Source: Deltaproteobacteria bacterium
GTDB taxonomy: Bacteria > Myxococcota_A > UBA9042 > PHBI01 > JACKFB01
DNA length: 64,000 nt
Direction of reading: 5' to 3'
Assembly (NCBI GenBank): GCA_020632695.1
Contig: JACKFB010000008.1
Coordinates: 124,001 to 188,000, forward strand
Position numbers and translations under genes: made by a program. The notes beneath the pieces were generated by a model. That model did not search any database and was not told the DNA's origin. It saw only the letters and a program-made list of their open reading frames with translations. Position 1 is the first letter of the stretch. Each line of letters opens with the position of its first letter. This document shows positions 20,680 through 29,174 of this stretch, piece by piece.

Positions 20680-21670
20680 CCAGGCGCAGAAGCCAGGACC
20701 GCACCGCGGCGCGACCGCGGAGCCCGCGCTCCCAGGGACCCAGGCCGCCGCGCCGGAAGCCGCGCCCGCCCTGTTCGTCGCCCTGCCCGACCCCTTCGAT
20801 CTGGAGCGCACCCTGGGCTCCCTGCGCTACGGCCGCGACGATCCCACGACCTGGATCGAGGCCGGCCGCGCATGGCGCGCCACCCGCACCGCCGACGGTC
20901 CAGCCACCCTCTGCTTTTCGCGCCTCCCGGGGGGCTGCGCGGTCGAGGCCGCCGGTCCGGGCGCGGCCCTCGCCCTCGAGCTGGCGCCGCGTCTGCTGGG
21001 CCGGGACGACGACCCCACGGCCCTCGTGCCCCGCCACCAGCTGCTGCGCGACCTGGCGCACCGCTTCGCCGGCGTGCGGCTCTCGGCCGGGCTCCCGGTG
21101 AGCGAGGCGGTCCAGCCCTGGGTGCTCGGCCAGCGCGTCACCACCGTCGAGGCCAAGGCCTCCTGGGCCGCGCTGGTCCGCGCCCACGGTGAGCCCGCTC
21201 CGCTGGCGCCGACGCTCCCGCCGCCGCCCCGCCCCCTCCACCTGCCCCCCGAGCCGCGCCGTCTCGCCCGCCGTGACCCCGCCGATCTGGCCCGCTTCGG
21301 CATCGACCGCGCCCGCGCCCTCGCCCTGCTCGAGGCCTGCCGGCATCACCGCCGCCTCGACGCCGCCGCCGTCCTCCCGGCCGCCGAGGCCCACGCGACC
21401 CTGGTCGCGCTCCGCGGCATCGGCCCCTGGACCGCCGCCCACACCCTCGCCGCGGCCATGGGCGATCCCGACGCCGTCCCCGTCGGGGACTACCACCTGC
21501 CCAGCCTGGTGGCCTGGGCGCTGGCCGGCGAAGCGCGCGCCGACGACGCCCGGATGCTGGCGCTGCTCGAGCCCTGGCGCGGTCAACGCTGGCGCCTGGT
21601 CCGCCTGCTCGCCATGGCAGGCCTGCGCGCCCCGCGCTTCGGCCCCCGGCGACCGCCCCGCCGCCTGTGA
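20672..21670 (+). CDS. DNA-3-methyladenine glycosylase II-like protein (HhH-GPD, AlkA type)
   Basis: This 332-residue base-excision enzyme has an AlkA-like N-terminal beta region (about 30-150) and a helix-hairpin-helix plus catalytic region, LRGIGPWTAAHTLAAAMGD then VPVGDYHLPSLVAWALAGE, in which Asp273 is the expected catalytic Asp. Family members remove alkylated purines. A GTG start at 20672 overlaps the oxidase stop; no strong ribosome site is visible, so translation may be coupled. The first 35 residues are Pro/Ala-rich and poorly conserved in character, so the true start could lie a little downstream. Confidence 0.83.
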   Translation: MPDQAQKPGPHRGATAEPALPGTQAAAPEAAPALFVALPDPFDLERTLGSLRYGRDDPTTWIEAGRAWRATRTADGPATLCFSRLPGGCAVEAAGPGAALALELAPRLLGRDDDPTALVPRHQLLRDLAHRFAGVRLSAGLPVSEAVQPWVLGQRVTTVEAKASWAALVRAHGEPAPLAPTLPPPPRPLHLPPEPRRLARRDPADLARFGIDRARALALLEACRHHRRLDAAAVLPAAEAHATLVALRGIGPWTAAHTLAAAMGDPDAVPVGDYHLPSLVAWALAGEARADDARMLALLEPWRGQRWRLVRLLAMAGLRAPRFGPRRPPRRL

Positions 21671-21759
21671 ACCCGGCCGACAGCGCCAGCGAGCAGCGCC
21701 CCCGGCCGTCCCCGCCCGCCCCCAGGCCCGACGGATCCGGCCCGCCGGAGCGGGCCGCG

Positions 21760-21824
21760 TAGCCGCCCAGGCGCCTGAGACCACCTGCATGCTTCGGGAA
21801 GCGGCGAAGGCGCATGGGCGGCTA
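21760..21824. repeat. REP-like palindromic element, copy 1
   Basis: This 65-bp imperfect palindrome has outer arms TAGCCGCCCA.. and ..TGGGCGGCTA that pair over 17 positions with one mismatch (position 11 against 55). An inner 5-bp hairpin, GCTTC-GG-GAAGC, sits at element positions 32-43. The 10 bp to its left (GCGGGCCGCG) are also shared with copy 2. The two 75-bp blocks differ at only five positions. Confidence 0.85.
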
Positions 21825-21912
21825 TCAAGAAGGGGGACGCCTCGCGCCCCCCTCCCCCCGGGGCAAGCCCGCCGGGGCCCTCCCCCCCCCGCGGCCCCCG
21901 ACGCGGGCCGCG

Positions 21913-21977
21913 TAGCCGCCCACGCGCCCGAGACCACCTGCATGCTTCGAGAAGCGGTGAGGGCGCATGGGCGGCTA
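21913..21977. repeat. REP-like palindromic element, copy 2
   Basis: This is the second copy, in the same orientation, 88 bp downstream of the first. Compared with copy 1, the pair at element positions 17 and 49 changes from T-A to C-G, keeping the stem, and the inner hairpin loop changes from GG to GA. It ends 6 bp before the candidate -35 box of glpD. Confidence 0.85.
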
Positions 21978-21983
21978 ATGACG

Positions 21984-22013
21984 CTGACAGCCCCGCGCCG
22001 AAGTCCCTATACT
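21984..22013 (+). promoter_or_regulatory. Sigma-70 promoter of glpD
   Basis: CTGACA (21984-21989), an 18-base spacer and TATACT (22008-22013) lie 30 bp before the glpD start codon, leaving a leader of about 20 nt. Confidence 0.5.
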
Positions 22014-22043
22014 CCGCGCCCCAGCCAGCCACCGGACCCAGGC

Positions 22044-23735
22044 ATGAAGCTCCGACAGAGCAACCTCGATCGCCTCGATCGCCGCGAGTTCGACGTCCTG
22101 ATCGTCGGCGGCGGGATCAACGGCGCCGTCTCGGCCTCCTCGCTCACCAGCCGCGGCGTCTCGGTGGCGCTCATCGATCGCGGCGACTTCGGCGGCGAGA
22201 CCAGCCAGGAGTCCTCCAACCTGATCTGGGGCGGCATCAAGTACCTGGAGAGCTTCGAGCTGGGGCTGGTGCGCAAGCTCTGCCTCTCGCGCAACCACCT
22301 CATCCGCAGCTACCCGTCCAACGTGCGCGAGATCCGCTTCCTCACCACCTTGCGGCGGGGGTTCCGCCGGAACCGCTTCACCCTCTTCCTGGGCGCCCTG
22401 CTCTACTGGCTCATGGGCGACTTCTTCACCCGCCGGCCCCGCCCACTGAGCGCGCGCGCCATCGGTCGGACCGAGCCGGCGATCTCCACCGTCGAGAGCC
22501 CCGGGGGCTTCGAGTACTCCGACGCCTGGCTGGTCGACAACGACGCCCGCTTCGTCTTCCGCTTCGTCCGCGAGGCGCTGGACCACGGCGGCATCGCCGC
22601 CAACTACGTCGAGGCCACCGGCTCCACCTTCGACGGCGAGCGCTGGGTCACCCGCGCCCGCGACCGCATGGACGGCCGCGAGCTCACCATCACCTCGCGG
22701 GTGCTCATCAACGCCTGCGGGCCCTGGGTGGACCCCGTCAACGCCGTCGACGGGGTCAGCACCACCCACCGCCACGTCTACTCGAAGGGCGTCCACCTCA
22801 TCGTCGACCGCGTCACCGAGGAGCGCCGCGTCCTGGCCTTCTTCGCCGACGACGGGCGCCTGTTCTTCGTGATCCCCATGGGCGTCCGCTCGTGCATCGG
22901 CACCACCGACACGCGCGTCGACTCGCCCGACGCGGTGGTCACGCCGGAGGATCGCCGCTTCATCCTCGACAACATCAACCGTCAGCTCGCCCTGCCCCGC
23001 CCGCTCACCGAGGCCGACATCATCGCCGAGCGCTGCGGCGTGCGCCCGCTGGTGGTGGAGACCGGCGCGCGCAGCCAGGACACCGGCGATTGGACCTCCT
23101 TGTCACGCAAGCACGCGGTGGAGCTGGACCGCGACAAGCGCCACATCAGCGTCTACGGCGGCAAGCTCACCGACTGCCTCAACGTGGGCGACGAGATCGC
23201 CGAGCAGGTGAGGCGCCTGGGCGTCGCGATGCCCTACTCGCGCATCCGCTGGTACGGCGAGCCCCCGGACGCGGTGCGCGACGAGTTCTTCCTGCAGGCC
23301 GAGCGCATGGGGCTGGACGCGATGACGGCGCCCGAGTCCTCGGAGCGGCTGGCCACCCGGCTCTGGCGGCGCTACTCGGCGCGCGCGCTCGACATCCTCG
23401 AGGACATCCGCCAGGACCCGGCCATGGCCGAGGTGCTCATCGTCGGCACCGAGTACATCCGCGCCGAGATCCACCACGCCGCGCGCTCGGAGATGGTCAC
23501 GCGCCTGGAGGACTTCCTCAGGCGGCGCTCCAAGATCGCGCTGGTCGAGCGCACCGAGGTCATCGCCCGCTCGCCCGGGCTGCTCGAGGCGTGCCGGATC
23601 CTGTTCGGCGCCGACGCCCAGCGCCGCCTCGACGAGTACTTCGCCGAGCGCGACGGCGCGAGCGGGCCGCGGGTCACTGCCAGCGAAATATCTTCAGCGC
23701 CACAGCGAAGCTCAGCCCGCCCCACAGGGCCATGA
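22044..23735 (+). CDS. glpD: FAD-dependent glycerol-3-phosphate dehydrogenase
   Basis: This 563-residue membrane-associated enzyme oxidises glycerol 3-phosphate to dihydroxyacetone phosphate and passes electrons to quinone. The FAD motif DVLIVGGGINGAVSA (about 17-31), SQESSNLIWGGIKYLE, the substrate-side CGVRPLVVETGARSQDTGDW and the C-terminal GKLTDCLNVGDEIAEQV all fit. The length is typical. No glpF or glpK lies nearby. Its 3' end overlaps the convergent ABC permease gene by 62 bp; the last 25 or so residues look non-conserved, so the overlap may be an eroded stop. Confidence 0.93.
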   Translation: MKLRQSNLDRLDRREFDVLIVGGGINGAVSASSLTSRGVSVALIDRGDFGGETSQESSNLIWGGIKYLESFELGLVRKLCLSRNHLIRSYPSNVREIRFLTTLRRGFRRNRFTLFLGALLYWLMGDFFTRRPRPLSARAIGRTEPAISTVESPGGFEYSDAWLVDNDARFVFRFVREALDHGGIAANYVEATGSTFDGERWVTRARDRMDGRELTITSRVLINACGPWVDPVNAVDGVSTTHRHVYSKGVHLIVDRVTEERRVLAFFADDGRLFFVIPMGVRSCIGTTDTRVDSPDAVVTPEDRRFILDNINRQLALPRPLTEADIIAERCGVRPLVVETGARSQDTGDWTSLSRKHAVELDRDKRHISVYGGKLTDCLNVGDEIAEQVRRLGVAMPYSRIRWYGEPPDAVRDEFFLQAERMGLDAMTAPESSERLATRLWRRYSARALDILEDIRQDPAMAEVLIVGTEYIRAEIHHAARSEMVTRLEDFLRRRSKIALVERTEVIARSPGLLEACRILFGADAQRRLDEYFAERDGASGPRVTASEISSAPQRSSARPTGP

Positions 23736-24759
23736 CGCCGAGCTGGGCGACCACCGCGCCCAGCCCCTGGCCCTGGTTCATCACCGCGCGCAGGGCGTCG
23801 ATGAGCGCGGTGAGCGGCAGCGCCTGCACCACCGGGTGCAGGGCTTCGGGGAAGCGCTCGTAGGAGAAGAAGACGCCCGAGGCTACCCACATGGGCAGCA
23901 TCACCAGGTTCATCAGGCCCGACGCGGTCTCGGCGTTGCTGGTGCGAGAGGCGACCAGCACCGAGAGGCCGGCGAAGCTGGCGGTGCCGACGACCACGAC
24001 GGCGGCCAGGGCGCCGAGGCTCCCGTGGGTGGTCACGTCGAAGGCCCAGCCGGCGAAGACCAGCAGCGCGACCACCTCGAACACCATGAACACGAAGCGC
24101 GCGATGATGTAGGAGAGCAGGAAGTGGGAGCGTCGCATCGGCGTCACGGCGAAGCGGCGCATCAGGCGCTTTCGGCGCGACTGGACGATGGCGTAGCCGA
24201 TGCCCCACAGGCCGGTGCCCATGAGGTTGACGCCGAGCAGGCCGGGCACCAGGAAGTCGATGTAGCGCGAGCCGGGCTCGGCGATGGCGACGTCGTCGGT
24301 GCTGGCCACGTCGGTGCGGCCCAGGGCGCGCTGCAGCGTGTCGTCGACGGCGCGGCGAGCTGCGCGGCCGCGGGGATTCGACGGATCGTAGCGGTAGTGG
24401 AGGCTCCAGCCCGGCGACCCGGCGCCCGGCGGCGACGCGCTCAGCGCCAGGTCGATGCGGCCTGCCCTCAGCGCGTCGTGCGCGGCCTGGGCGCTCGCCT
24501 CGGTGGCGGCGAAGCGCGGGTCGGTGGAGAGGGTGCTCGCCACCGAGGCGGCCCCCTCGCCCACCAACGCCAGGCGATGCACCTCGCCGGCCTCGTCACG
24601 GAAGGCGATGCCCAGGCCGATGGTGAGCAGCACCGGGAACACGAAGACCCAGAAGATGGCGCTCGGCTCGCGGATGAACTCGATGAGGCGCGCCCGGGTG
24701 AGCTCCACCAGCGGGTGCCGCGGGCGGGCCTCGGCGCGCTCGGGGCGGTCAGTCTTCAC
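23674..24759 (-). CDS. ABC-2 type transporter permease
   Basis: This 361-residue protein has one N-terminal span (AIFWVFVFPVLLTIGLGIAF), an extracytoplasmic loop of roughly 150 residues and five or so C-terminal spans, which is the standard ABC-2 exporter layout. It starts 11 bp inside the ATPase gene (24749-25687), so the two form one transporter. The substrate could be a lipid, polymer or drug; the operon partner resembling O-antigen ligase hints at a surface glycan. It ends in LKIFRWQ, overlapping glpD on the other strand. Confidence 0.88.
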   Translation of the reverse strand: MKTDRPERAEARPRHPLVELTRARLIEFIREPSAIFWVFVFPVLLTIGLGIAFRDEAGEVHRLALVGEGAASVASTLSTDPRFAATEASAQAAHDALRAGRIDLALSASPPGAGSPGWSLHYRYDPSNPRGRAARRAVDDTLQRALGRTDVASTDDVAIAEPGSRYIDFLVPGLLGVNLMGTGLWGIGYAIVQSRRKRLMRRFAVTPMRRSHFLLSYIIARFVFMVFEVVALLVFAGWAFDVTTHGSLGALAAVVVVGTASFAGLSVLVASRTSNAETASGLMNLVMLPMWVASGVFFSYERFPEALHPVVQALPLTALIDALRAVMNQGQGLGAVVAQLGVMALWGGLSFAVALKIFRWQ

Positions 24760-25687
24760 GCAGCGCCCTCCCCGTCAGCTCGACGAACACGTCCTCGAGG
24801 GTCGGCTCGTGGGTGGTGAGCTGGCGCAGCGACCGATCCTGGCGCGCCAGCTCCTTCATCAGCACGGCCAGCGCCTCCGGGTCGCGACCCAGGGCCACGT
24901 GGTGCGAGCCCCCGGCGCCCTCGCGGTAGCGCAGGATCCCCGGCAGCGCCGCGACCCGCTCGCCGTCCAGCGGGCCATCCACCGAGAACACGACGAGCTG
25001 CTCGGCGCCCACCCGCTCGATGAGCTCCGCAGGCGTCCCCAGCGCGATGATCCGCCCGCGGTCCATGATGCCGACCCGGTCGGCGAGCACCTCGGCCTCG
25101 CCCATGTAGTGGGTGGTCAGCAGCACGGTGCCGCCTTCGGCGCGGAAGCCCTGGATCACGTCCCACACGCGGCGCCGGGCCTGGGGGTCCAGCCCGGTGG
25201 TCGGCTCGTCCAGGCACAGCACCGAGGGGTCGCCCGCCAGCGCGCAGGCCAGCGCCAGGCGCTGCCGTTGCCCCCCCGAGAGGTGGCCGACCCGGGCGGC
25301 GCGCTTGGACTCCAGCTCGACCAGGGCGATGAGGCCGTCGACGGAGCGGCCGCTCGGGAAGAAGCTGGCGAAGAGGCGCAGGGTCTCGGCCACCGTGAGG
25401 CGCTCGTCGAGCTGGGTCTCCTGGAGCTGCGCCCCGATGCGGGCGCGGAGCCGCCGATCCGACGCTGCGCCCTCGCCCCAGCGCTGGCCCAGCACCTCGA
25501 TGGCGCCCTCGTCGGGCGCGCTGAGACCCTCGATCATCTCGACCGTCGTGGTCTTGCCCGCGCCGTTGGGGCCGAGCAGCGCGAAGCACTCGCCGCGCAC
25601 GACCTCCAGCTCCAGACCGTCGACGGCCACCAGCGCGCCGAAGCGCCTGCGCAGCCCGCGGCAGGCGATGGCCAGCTCGGCGCTCAC
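24749..25687 (-). CDS. ABC transporter ATP-binding protein
   Basis: This 312-residue ATPase has a Walker A (GPNGAGKTTT), a signature motif (HLSGGQRQRLALACAL), a Walker B (SVLCLDEPTTGLDP) and the downstream switch His (LLTTHYMGEAEVLADRVGI). The C-terminal 80 residues are the extension seen in DrrA/NodI-like ATPases. A GTG start at 25687 overlaps the preceding gene's stop (GTGA). It is the partner of the permease at 23674. Confidence 0.93.
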   Translation of the reverse strand: MSAELAIACRGLRRRFGALVAVDGLELEVVRGECFALLGPNGAGKTTTVEMIEGLSAPDEGAIEVLGQRWGEGAASDRRLRARIGAQLQETQLDERLTVAETLRLFASFFPSGRSVDGLIALVELESKRAARVGHLSGGQRQRLALACALAGDPSVLCLDEPTTGLDPQARRRVWDVIQGFRAEGGTVLLTTHYMGEAEVLADRVGIMDRGRIIALGTPAELIERVGAEQLVVFSVDGPLDGERVAALPGILRYREGAGGSHHVALGRDPEALAVLMKELARQDRSLRQLTTHEPTLEDVFVELTGRALRED

Positions 25688-26952
25688 GCGGCCTCCACGA
25701 GCGCCACGGCGCGAGGCACGCCCGCCCGCGCGGGCAGCAGATGGCGCGGCGGTGCCGGCAGGCGCACCAGGAAACCGACCATGGTCGCCATGGTGACCAC
25801 GTGCAGCGCCGAGGGCACACCCCACAGGGTCTCCTGCAGCTGGAACGCCGCGGTCGCCGCCACGAAGAAGGCCGCCACGCGCAGCTCGGGCGGGTGCGGG
25901 TCGCGCAGGCGCCACACGGCCACGCAGACCAGCCCCAGGATCAACACGATCAGCACGGCGCCGCCCTTGAGGGCATACACCGACCAGCCGATGTGCGGGT
26001 GGTGGATCTCGTCGTTCAACATCCACGGGATCGGCTCGGGCGAGTCCACGTAGCCGCCCATGCCGCGGCCGACCAGCAGATCGGTCCCGTCCATGGCCTG
26101 GAACATGAGGCGCGTCTCCATCAGGCGCGGGTTCTCGGTGATCAGCATCGCCTCGAACTCCTGCCCTGTCAGGCGCTGCTCGAGCCCCTCGGTGAAGCGC
26201 CCCAGGCCGTCGTTGTCCCCGGCCTCCTGGTAGAAGGGGACCACCGAGAGCGCGAGCACGAAGATGAGCAGGAGGCGGCGCGGCCAGGACTGCAGCCCCG
26301 CCAGCACCAGCAGCGGTACGACCAGCATCAGGCCGTTGCGGGCGAAGGGGCCGCGCTTTTGGGCCAGCACGATGATGGCCATGAGCACGAAGAAGCCGGC
26401 CCACCCGATGAGGCGGCGCTGGCGGGAGGGGGAGCCGAGGAAGAAGACGACCGGCCAGCAGCTCAGCAGGGAGGACGCCGCGTAGCCGCGCGAGTCCAGG
26501 ACCTCGCGGCGGTCGAGCAGCTCGACGCCGACCAGGCCGGCCACCGACGCGGCCATGCCGATGAGCAGCGTCACCGTCAGGGCGCGCTCGAGGGCGCGGC
26601 GGTTGGGCTCGCGCTGCACCAGGGCCACCACGCCGAGGAAGCCCATGAACGAGGCGGCGTCGAAGAGCACGCCGCTCACCACCTCGAAGCCGTCGGCGAT
26701 GCCGCGCAGGGACTCGGCGGCCACGTATGCCAGGAGCAGCCCCAAGAGCAGGCGCCCGGCGGGGCGGATGCGGGCGCCGCCGCCCAGCAGCAGCTCGGCC
26801 AGTCCACCCAGGGCCAGAAAGCCCAGGCCGACGGTGCCCAGGGCGTTGACGGTGGTGAAGCTGGTCTCGCCCAGGATGTCGGCGAGGAAGGGCGCCAGGG
26901 GCGACAGGACGAGGAAGAACACGCCCGCGTAGATGGTCAGGACCTGGATCAC
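25684..26952 (-). CDS. Polytopic membrane protein resembling O-antigen ligase/polymerase
   Basis: This 422-residue protein has about ten to twelve hydrophobic spans and one large polar loop (about 235-330) containing NPRLMETRLMFQAMDGTDLLVGRGMGGYV and then NDEIHHPHIGWSVYALKGG, which is reminiscent of the WaaL/Wzy ligase-polymerase loop. The resemblance is by layout and motif and not conclusive. A GTG start at 26952 overlaps the cyclase stop (GTGA), and its own stop overlaps the ATPase start. The operon setting with a cyclase sensor and an ABC exporter suggests a role in surface polymer assembly. Confidence 0.7.
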   Translation of the reverse strand: MIQVLTIYAGVFFLVLSPLAPFLADILGETSFTTVNALGTVGLGFLALGGLAELLLGGGARIRPAGRLLLGLLLAYVAAESLRGIADGFEVVSGVLFDAASFMGFLGVVALVQREPNRRALERALTVTLLIGMAASVAGLVGVELLDRREVLDSRGYAASSLLSCWPVVFFLGSPSRQRRLIGWAGFFVLMAIIVLAQKRGPFARNGLMLVVPLLVLAGLQSWPRRLLLIFVLALSVVPFYQEAGDNDGLGRFTEGLEQRLTGQEFEAMLITENPRLMETRLMFQAMDGTDLLVGRGMGGYVDSPEPIPWMLNDEIHHPHIGWSVYALKGGAVLIVLILGLVCVAVWRLRDPHPPELRVAAFFVAATAAFQLQETLWGVPSALHVVTMATMVGFLVRLPAPPRHLLPARAGVPRAVALVEAA

Positions 26953-28988
26953 GCGGCGTGGCCTCCGCGCGGGGACTCGGCGATGGCGGCGCAGGCCTCG
27001 AGGTGCCACCGGGCGACGCCGTCGTCCGGGTCCGCCTCCAGCACGGCGTGCAGATGGGGGGCGGCGGCTGCGTGGTCGTCGTCGAGCAGCGCCAGGAGCG
27101 CGCGCTCGAAGGGGTCGGCGCTGGCCAGACGACGCGCCAGCGCAGCTTCGGGCATGCCGTCCATGACCTCCCAGAGCTCCACCGGCTCGCTCTTCCCGCG
27201 CGCGACGACGCGATCGATGCGACGCATCCGGAAGGCATCGGGGGTGGCCAGGCTCTGGCGCGCGGTGCCGGTGATGAGGATCGACACGCCGTAGCGGCGG
27301 GTGAGCGCCTCCACGCGGGCGGCCAGGTTCACGCTGTCGCCGAGCACCGTGCAGGAGAGGCGGTCGGTGTCGCCCACCGTGCCCAGCACCAGCGGGCCGG
27401 TGTGGATGCCGACGCCGACGGCGATGGGCTCGGTCCCGTCGTCGCGGTGAGCGGCGTTGTGGGCGGCGATGGCCTCGACGCTGGCGACGGCAGCGCGCAC
27501 CGCGTCGTCGGCGGACTGCCCGCCGCGGGGAGGGAAGAGCGCCATGATGGCGTCGCCGATGTACTTGTCGATGAAGCCGTGGTGGCGCTTGATCTCGGGC
27601 GCCATGACGCCCAGGTAGTCGTTGATGAAGCCGAAGCTGCGCTCGGGGCCCAGGCGTTCGGCGAGGCTGGTGAAGGCGCGGACGTCGGAGAAGAGGACGG
27701 TCATGTCCATCGTGACGTGGTCGCCCCGGTGGATGTCGACGATGGTGTCGCGCTCCAGCAGCTCGAGGAACTCGTAGGGGACGAAGCGGCGGGTGGCGTG
27801 GTGGGTGGCGCGCAGCTCGGCCAGGGCGCGGGTGAAGCGGTCCGAGAGCGCCAGGCTCATGGAGAGCACCAGGGCCGGGAAGCCGAGGGTCACCGGCGAG
27901 AGCGGCAGGTCGCGCACCCAGGGCGGCGGGCGCAGCGAGAGCAGCGTCGTCGCGGCGAAGAGCGCGGCGCCGGCGGCGATGATGCGCGCGGGGCGGTGGC
28001 CTTGGAGGGCGGCGCGGGCGATGGCGACGCTCAGCACGACGGCGGTGACCGCGGAGACCGCGTCGGCGAGGGCGGTCACGGCCACCTGCTCGACGCCGAG
28101 CACCAGCGCCAGGCACAGGGTGCCCACGGCGGCGACCGAGACGGCGCGGAGGGCCCGGCTGGGGGGCCGATCGTGGAGGAAGTGCGAGGTGAACTCGACG
28201 GCGCTCACGATGACGAGGGTGGCGCTGACCCGGCGGGCGATGGTGGCCAGGTCGAGGCGGTAGGAGCCGAAGGCCAGCCACACCTCGGCCTGGCAGCCGA
28301 TGAAGACGGACACGCTGGCGCAGAGCAGCCCGTACCAGAGATAGCTGCGCAGCGCGGGGCGGCGGCTGAAGAGGTGGAGCTGCAGGAGCGCCACCATCAT
28401 CAGGAAGGCGGCGAGCCAGAGGCTGCGCTCGGCGGTGCGTCGCTCGGCCTGCACCGTGGCCGCCACCTCCGCGCGCAGCTCGGCGGCGTCGCCCAAGGCG
28501 AGTGGCCCGCCGACCACGGCGCCGCCGCCCAGCGCCGCCGGCGGACCCTCGCTCCGATCCACGCGCAGGGCGATGGAGAGGGGGCCGTCCGCGGGCATCA
28601 CGGCGTCGGGCAGCGGGTAGACGGCCGGGCCGCCGGCGTGGGCCCCCAGCCGGTGGCCCTGCACGTAGAGCTCCAGCGCGCCGAGCGCGTGCCCCAGGGC
28701 GATGGCCTGGCCGCGCCGGCGCTCCGGGGCAGGGACCGAGGTCGCATACCAGACCTGCTCGCCCGGTCCCGGCGGCCCGGCCGCGTCCAGGGGCTGCGGC
28801 AACGCGATGGGGCGCCAGGGCTCGGCCTCGCCGGGCGGGACCTCGGCCGCGGGCCCATCGACCACCAGCACACGCCACTCGCCGGCCAGGCTGACCGCCG
28901 CGCGCGCCGGCGCCCACGCGCACGACGCGACGACCGCACCACACAGGCCGGCGAGGAGTGTCGGCAGACGAAGCAGGAGAGACCTCAC
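26949..28988 (-). CDS. 7TM-DISM receptor with class III adenylate/guanylate cyclase domain
   Basis: This 679-residue sensor has a signal peptide, an extracytoplasmic beta-sandwich region (about 30-150, SLAGEWRVLVVDG to LSIALRVDRSEG) resembling 7TMR-DISMED sugar-binding-like domains, seven hydrophobic spans (about 195-395), and a class III cyclase domain (about 425-600). Cyclase motifs are the first metal Asp in TVLFSDVRAFTSLAE (near 434), the FIDKYIGDAIMALF segment with the second metal Asp and a Lys suited to adenine recognition, and LSCTVLGDSVNLAARVE. It probably makes cAMP in response to an outside ligand. A TPR-like tail follows. A GTG start at 28988 puts the signal peptide at the N-terminus; the upstream ATG at 29126 adds 46 residues of unlikely leader. 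Confidence 0.85.
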   Translation of the reverse strand: MRSLLLRLPTLLAGLCGAVVASCAWAPARAAVSLAGEWRVLVVDGPAAEVPPGEAEPWRPIALPQPLDAAGPPGPGEQVWYATSVPAPERRRGQAIALGHALGALELYVQGHRLGAHAGGPAVYPLPDAVMPADGPLSIALRVDRSEGPPAALGGGAVVGGPLALGDAAELRAEVAATVQAERRTAERSLWLAAFLMMVALLQLHLFSRRPALRSYLWYGLLCASVSVFIGCQAEVWLAFGSYRLDLATIARRVSATLVIVSAVEFTSHFLHDRPPSRALRAVSVAAVGTLCLALVLGVEQVAVTALADAVSAVTAVVLSVAIARAALQGHRPARIIAAGAALFAATTLLSLRPPPWVRDLPLSPVTLGFPALVLSMSLALSDRFTRALAELRATHHATRRFVPYEFLELLERDTIVDIHRGDHVTMDMTVLFSDVRAFTSLAERLGPERSFGFINDYLGVMAPEIKRHHGFIDKYIGDAIMALFPPRGGQSADDAVRAAVASVEAIAAHNAAHRDDGTEPIAVGVGIHTGPLVLGTVGDTDRLSCTVLGDSVNLAARVEALTRRYGVSILITGTARQSLATPDAFRMRRIDRVVARGKSEPVELWEVMDGMPEAALARRLASADPFERALLALLDDDHAAAAPHLHAVLEADPDDGVARWHLEACAAIAESPRGGHAA

Positions 28989-29174
28989 CGAACGCAGCGT
29001 GCCACGACCAGCCTGGGCCTGCCGAGTCGCGCACGGCCCGCGAGCCACATTAACCCGGCCGAAACAACGCCGAAACACCGGCCCCGGATGCTCGCGACGT
29101 CCTGCTGGGCGCCCGGGACTGCGCATTGGCGCCCGACCGCTGCCCCCACTCCAACCCCGTCCAGGAGATCGCAG

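Larger units (their letters stand above)
21671..22043. other. Intergenic region with two palindromic repeats and the glpD promoter
   Basis: This 373-bp gap holds no supportable gene. It contains two 65-bp palindromes (21760-21824, 21913-21977) separated by a C/G-rich stretch, then a promoter-like sequence for glpD. Confidence 0.7.

Noticed and set aside
29120..29150. Possible sigma-54 promoter (TTGGCGCCCGACCGCTGC) upstream of amt
   Set aside because: The spacing between GG and GC is 9 instead of 10 bases and the match to the -24/-12 consensus is otherwise weak.
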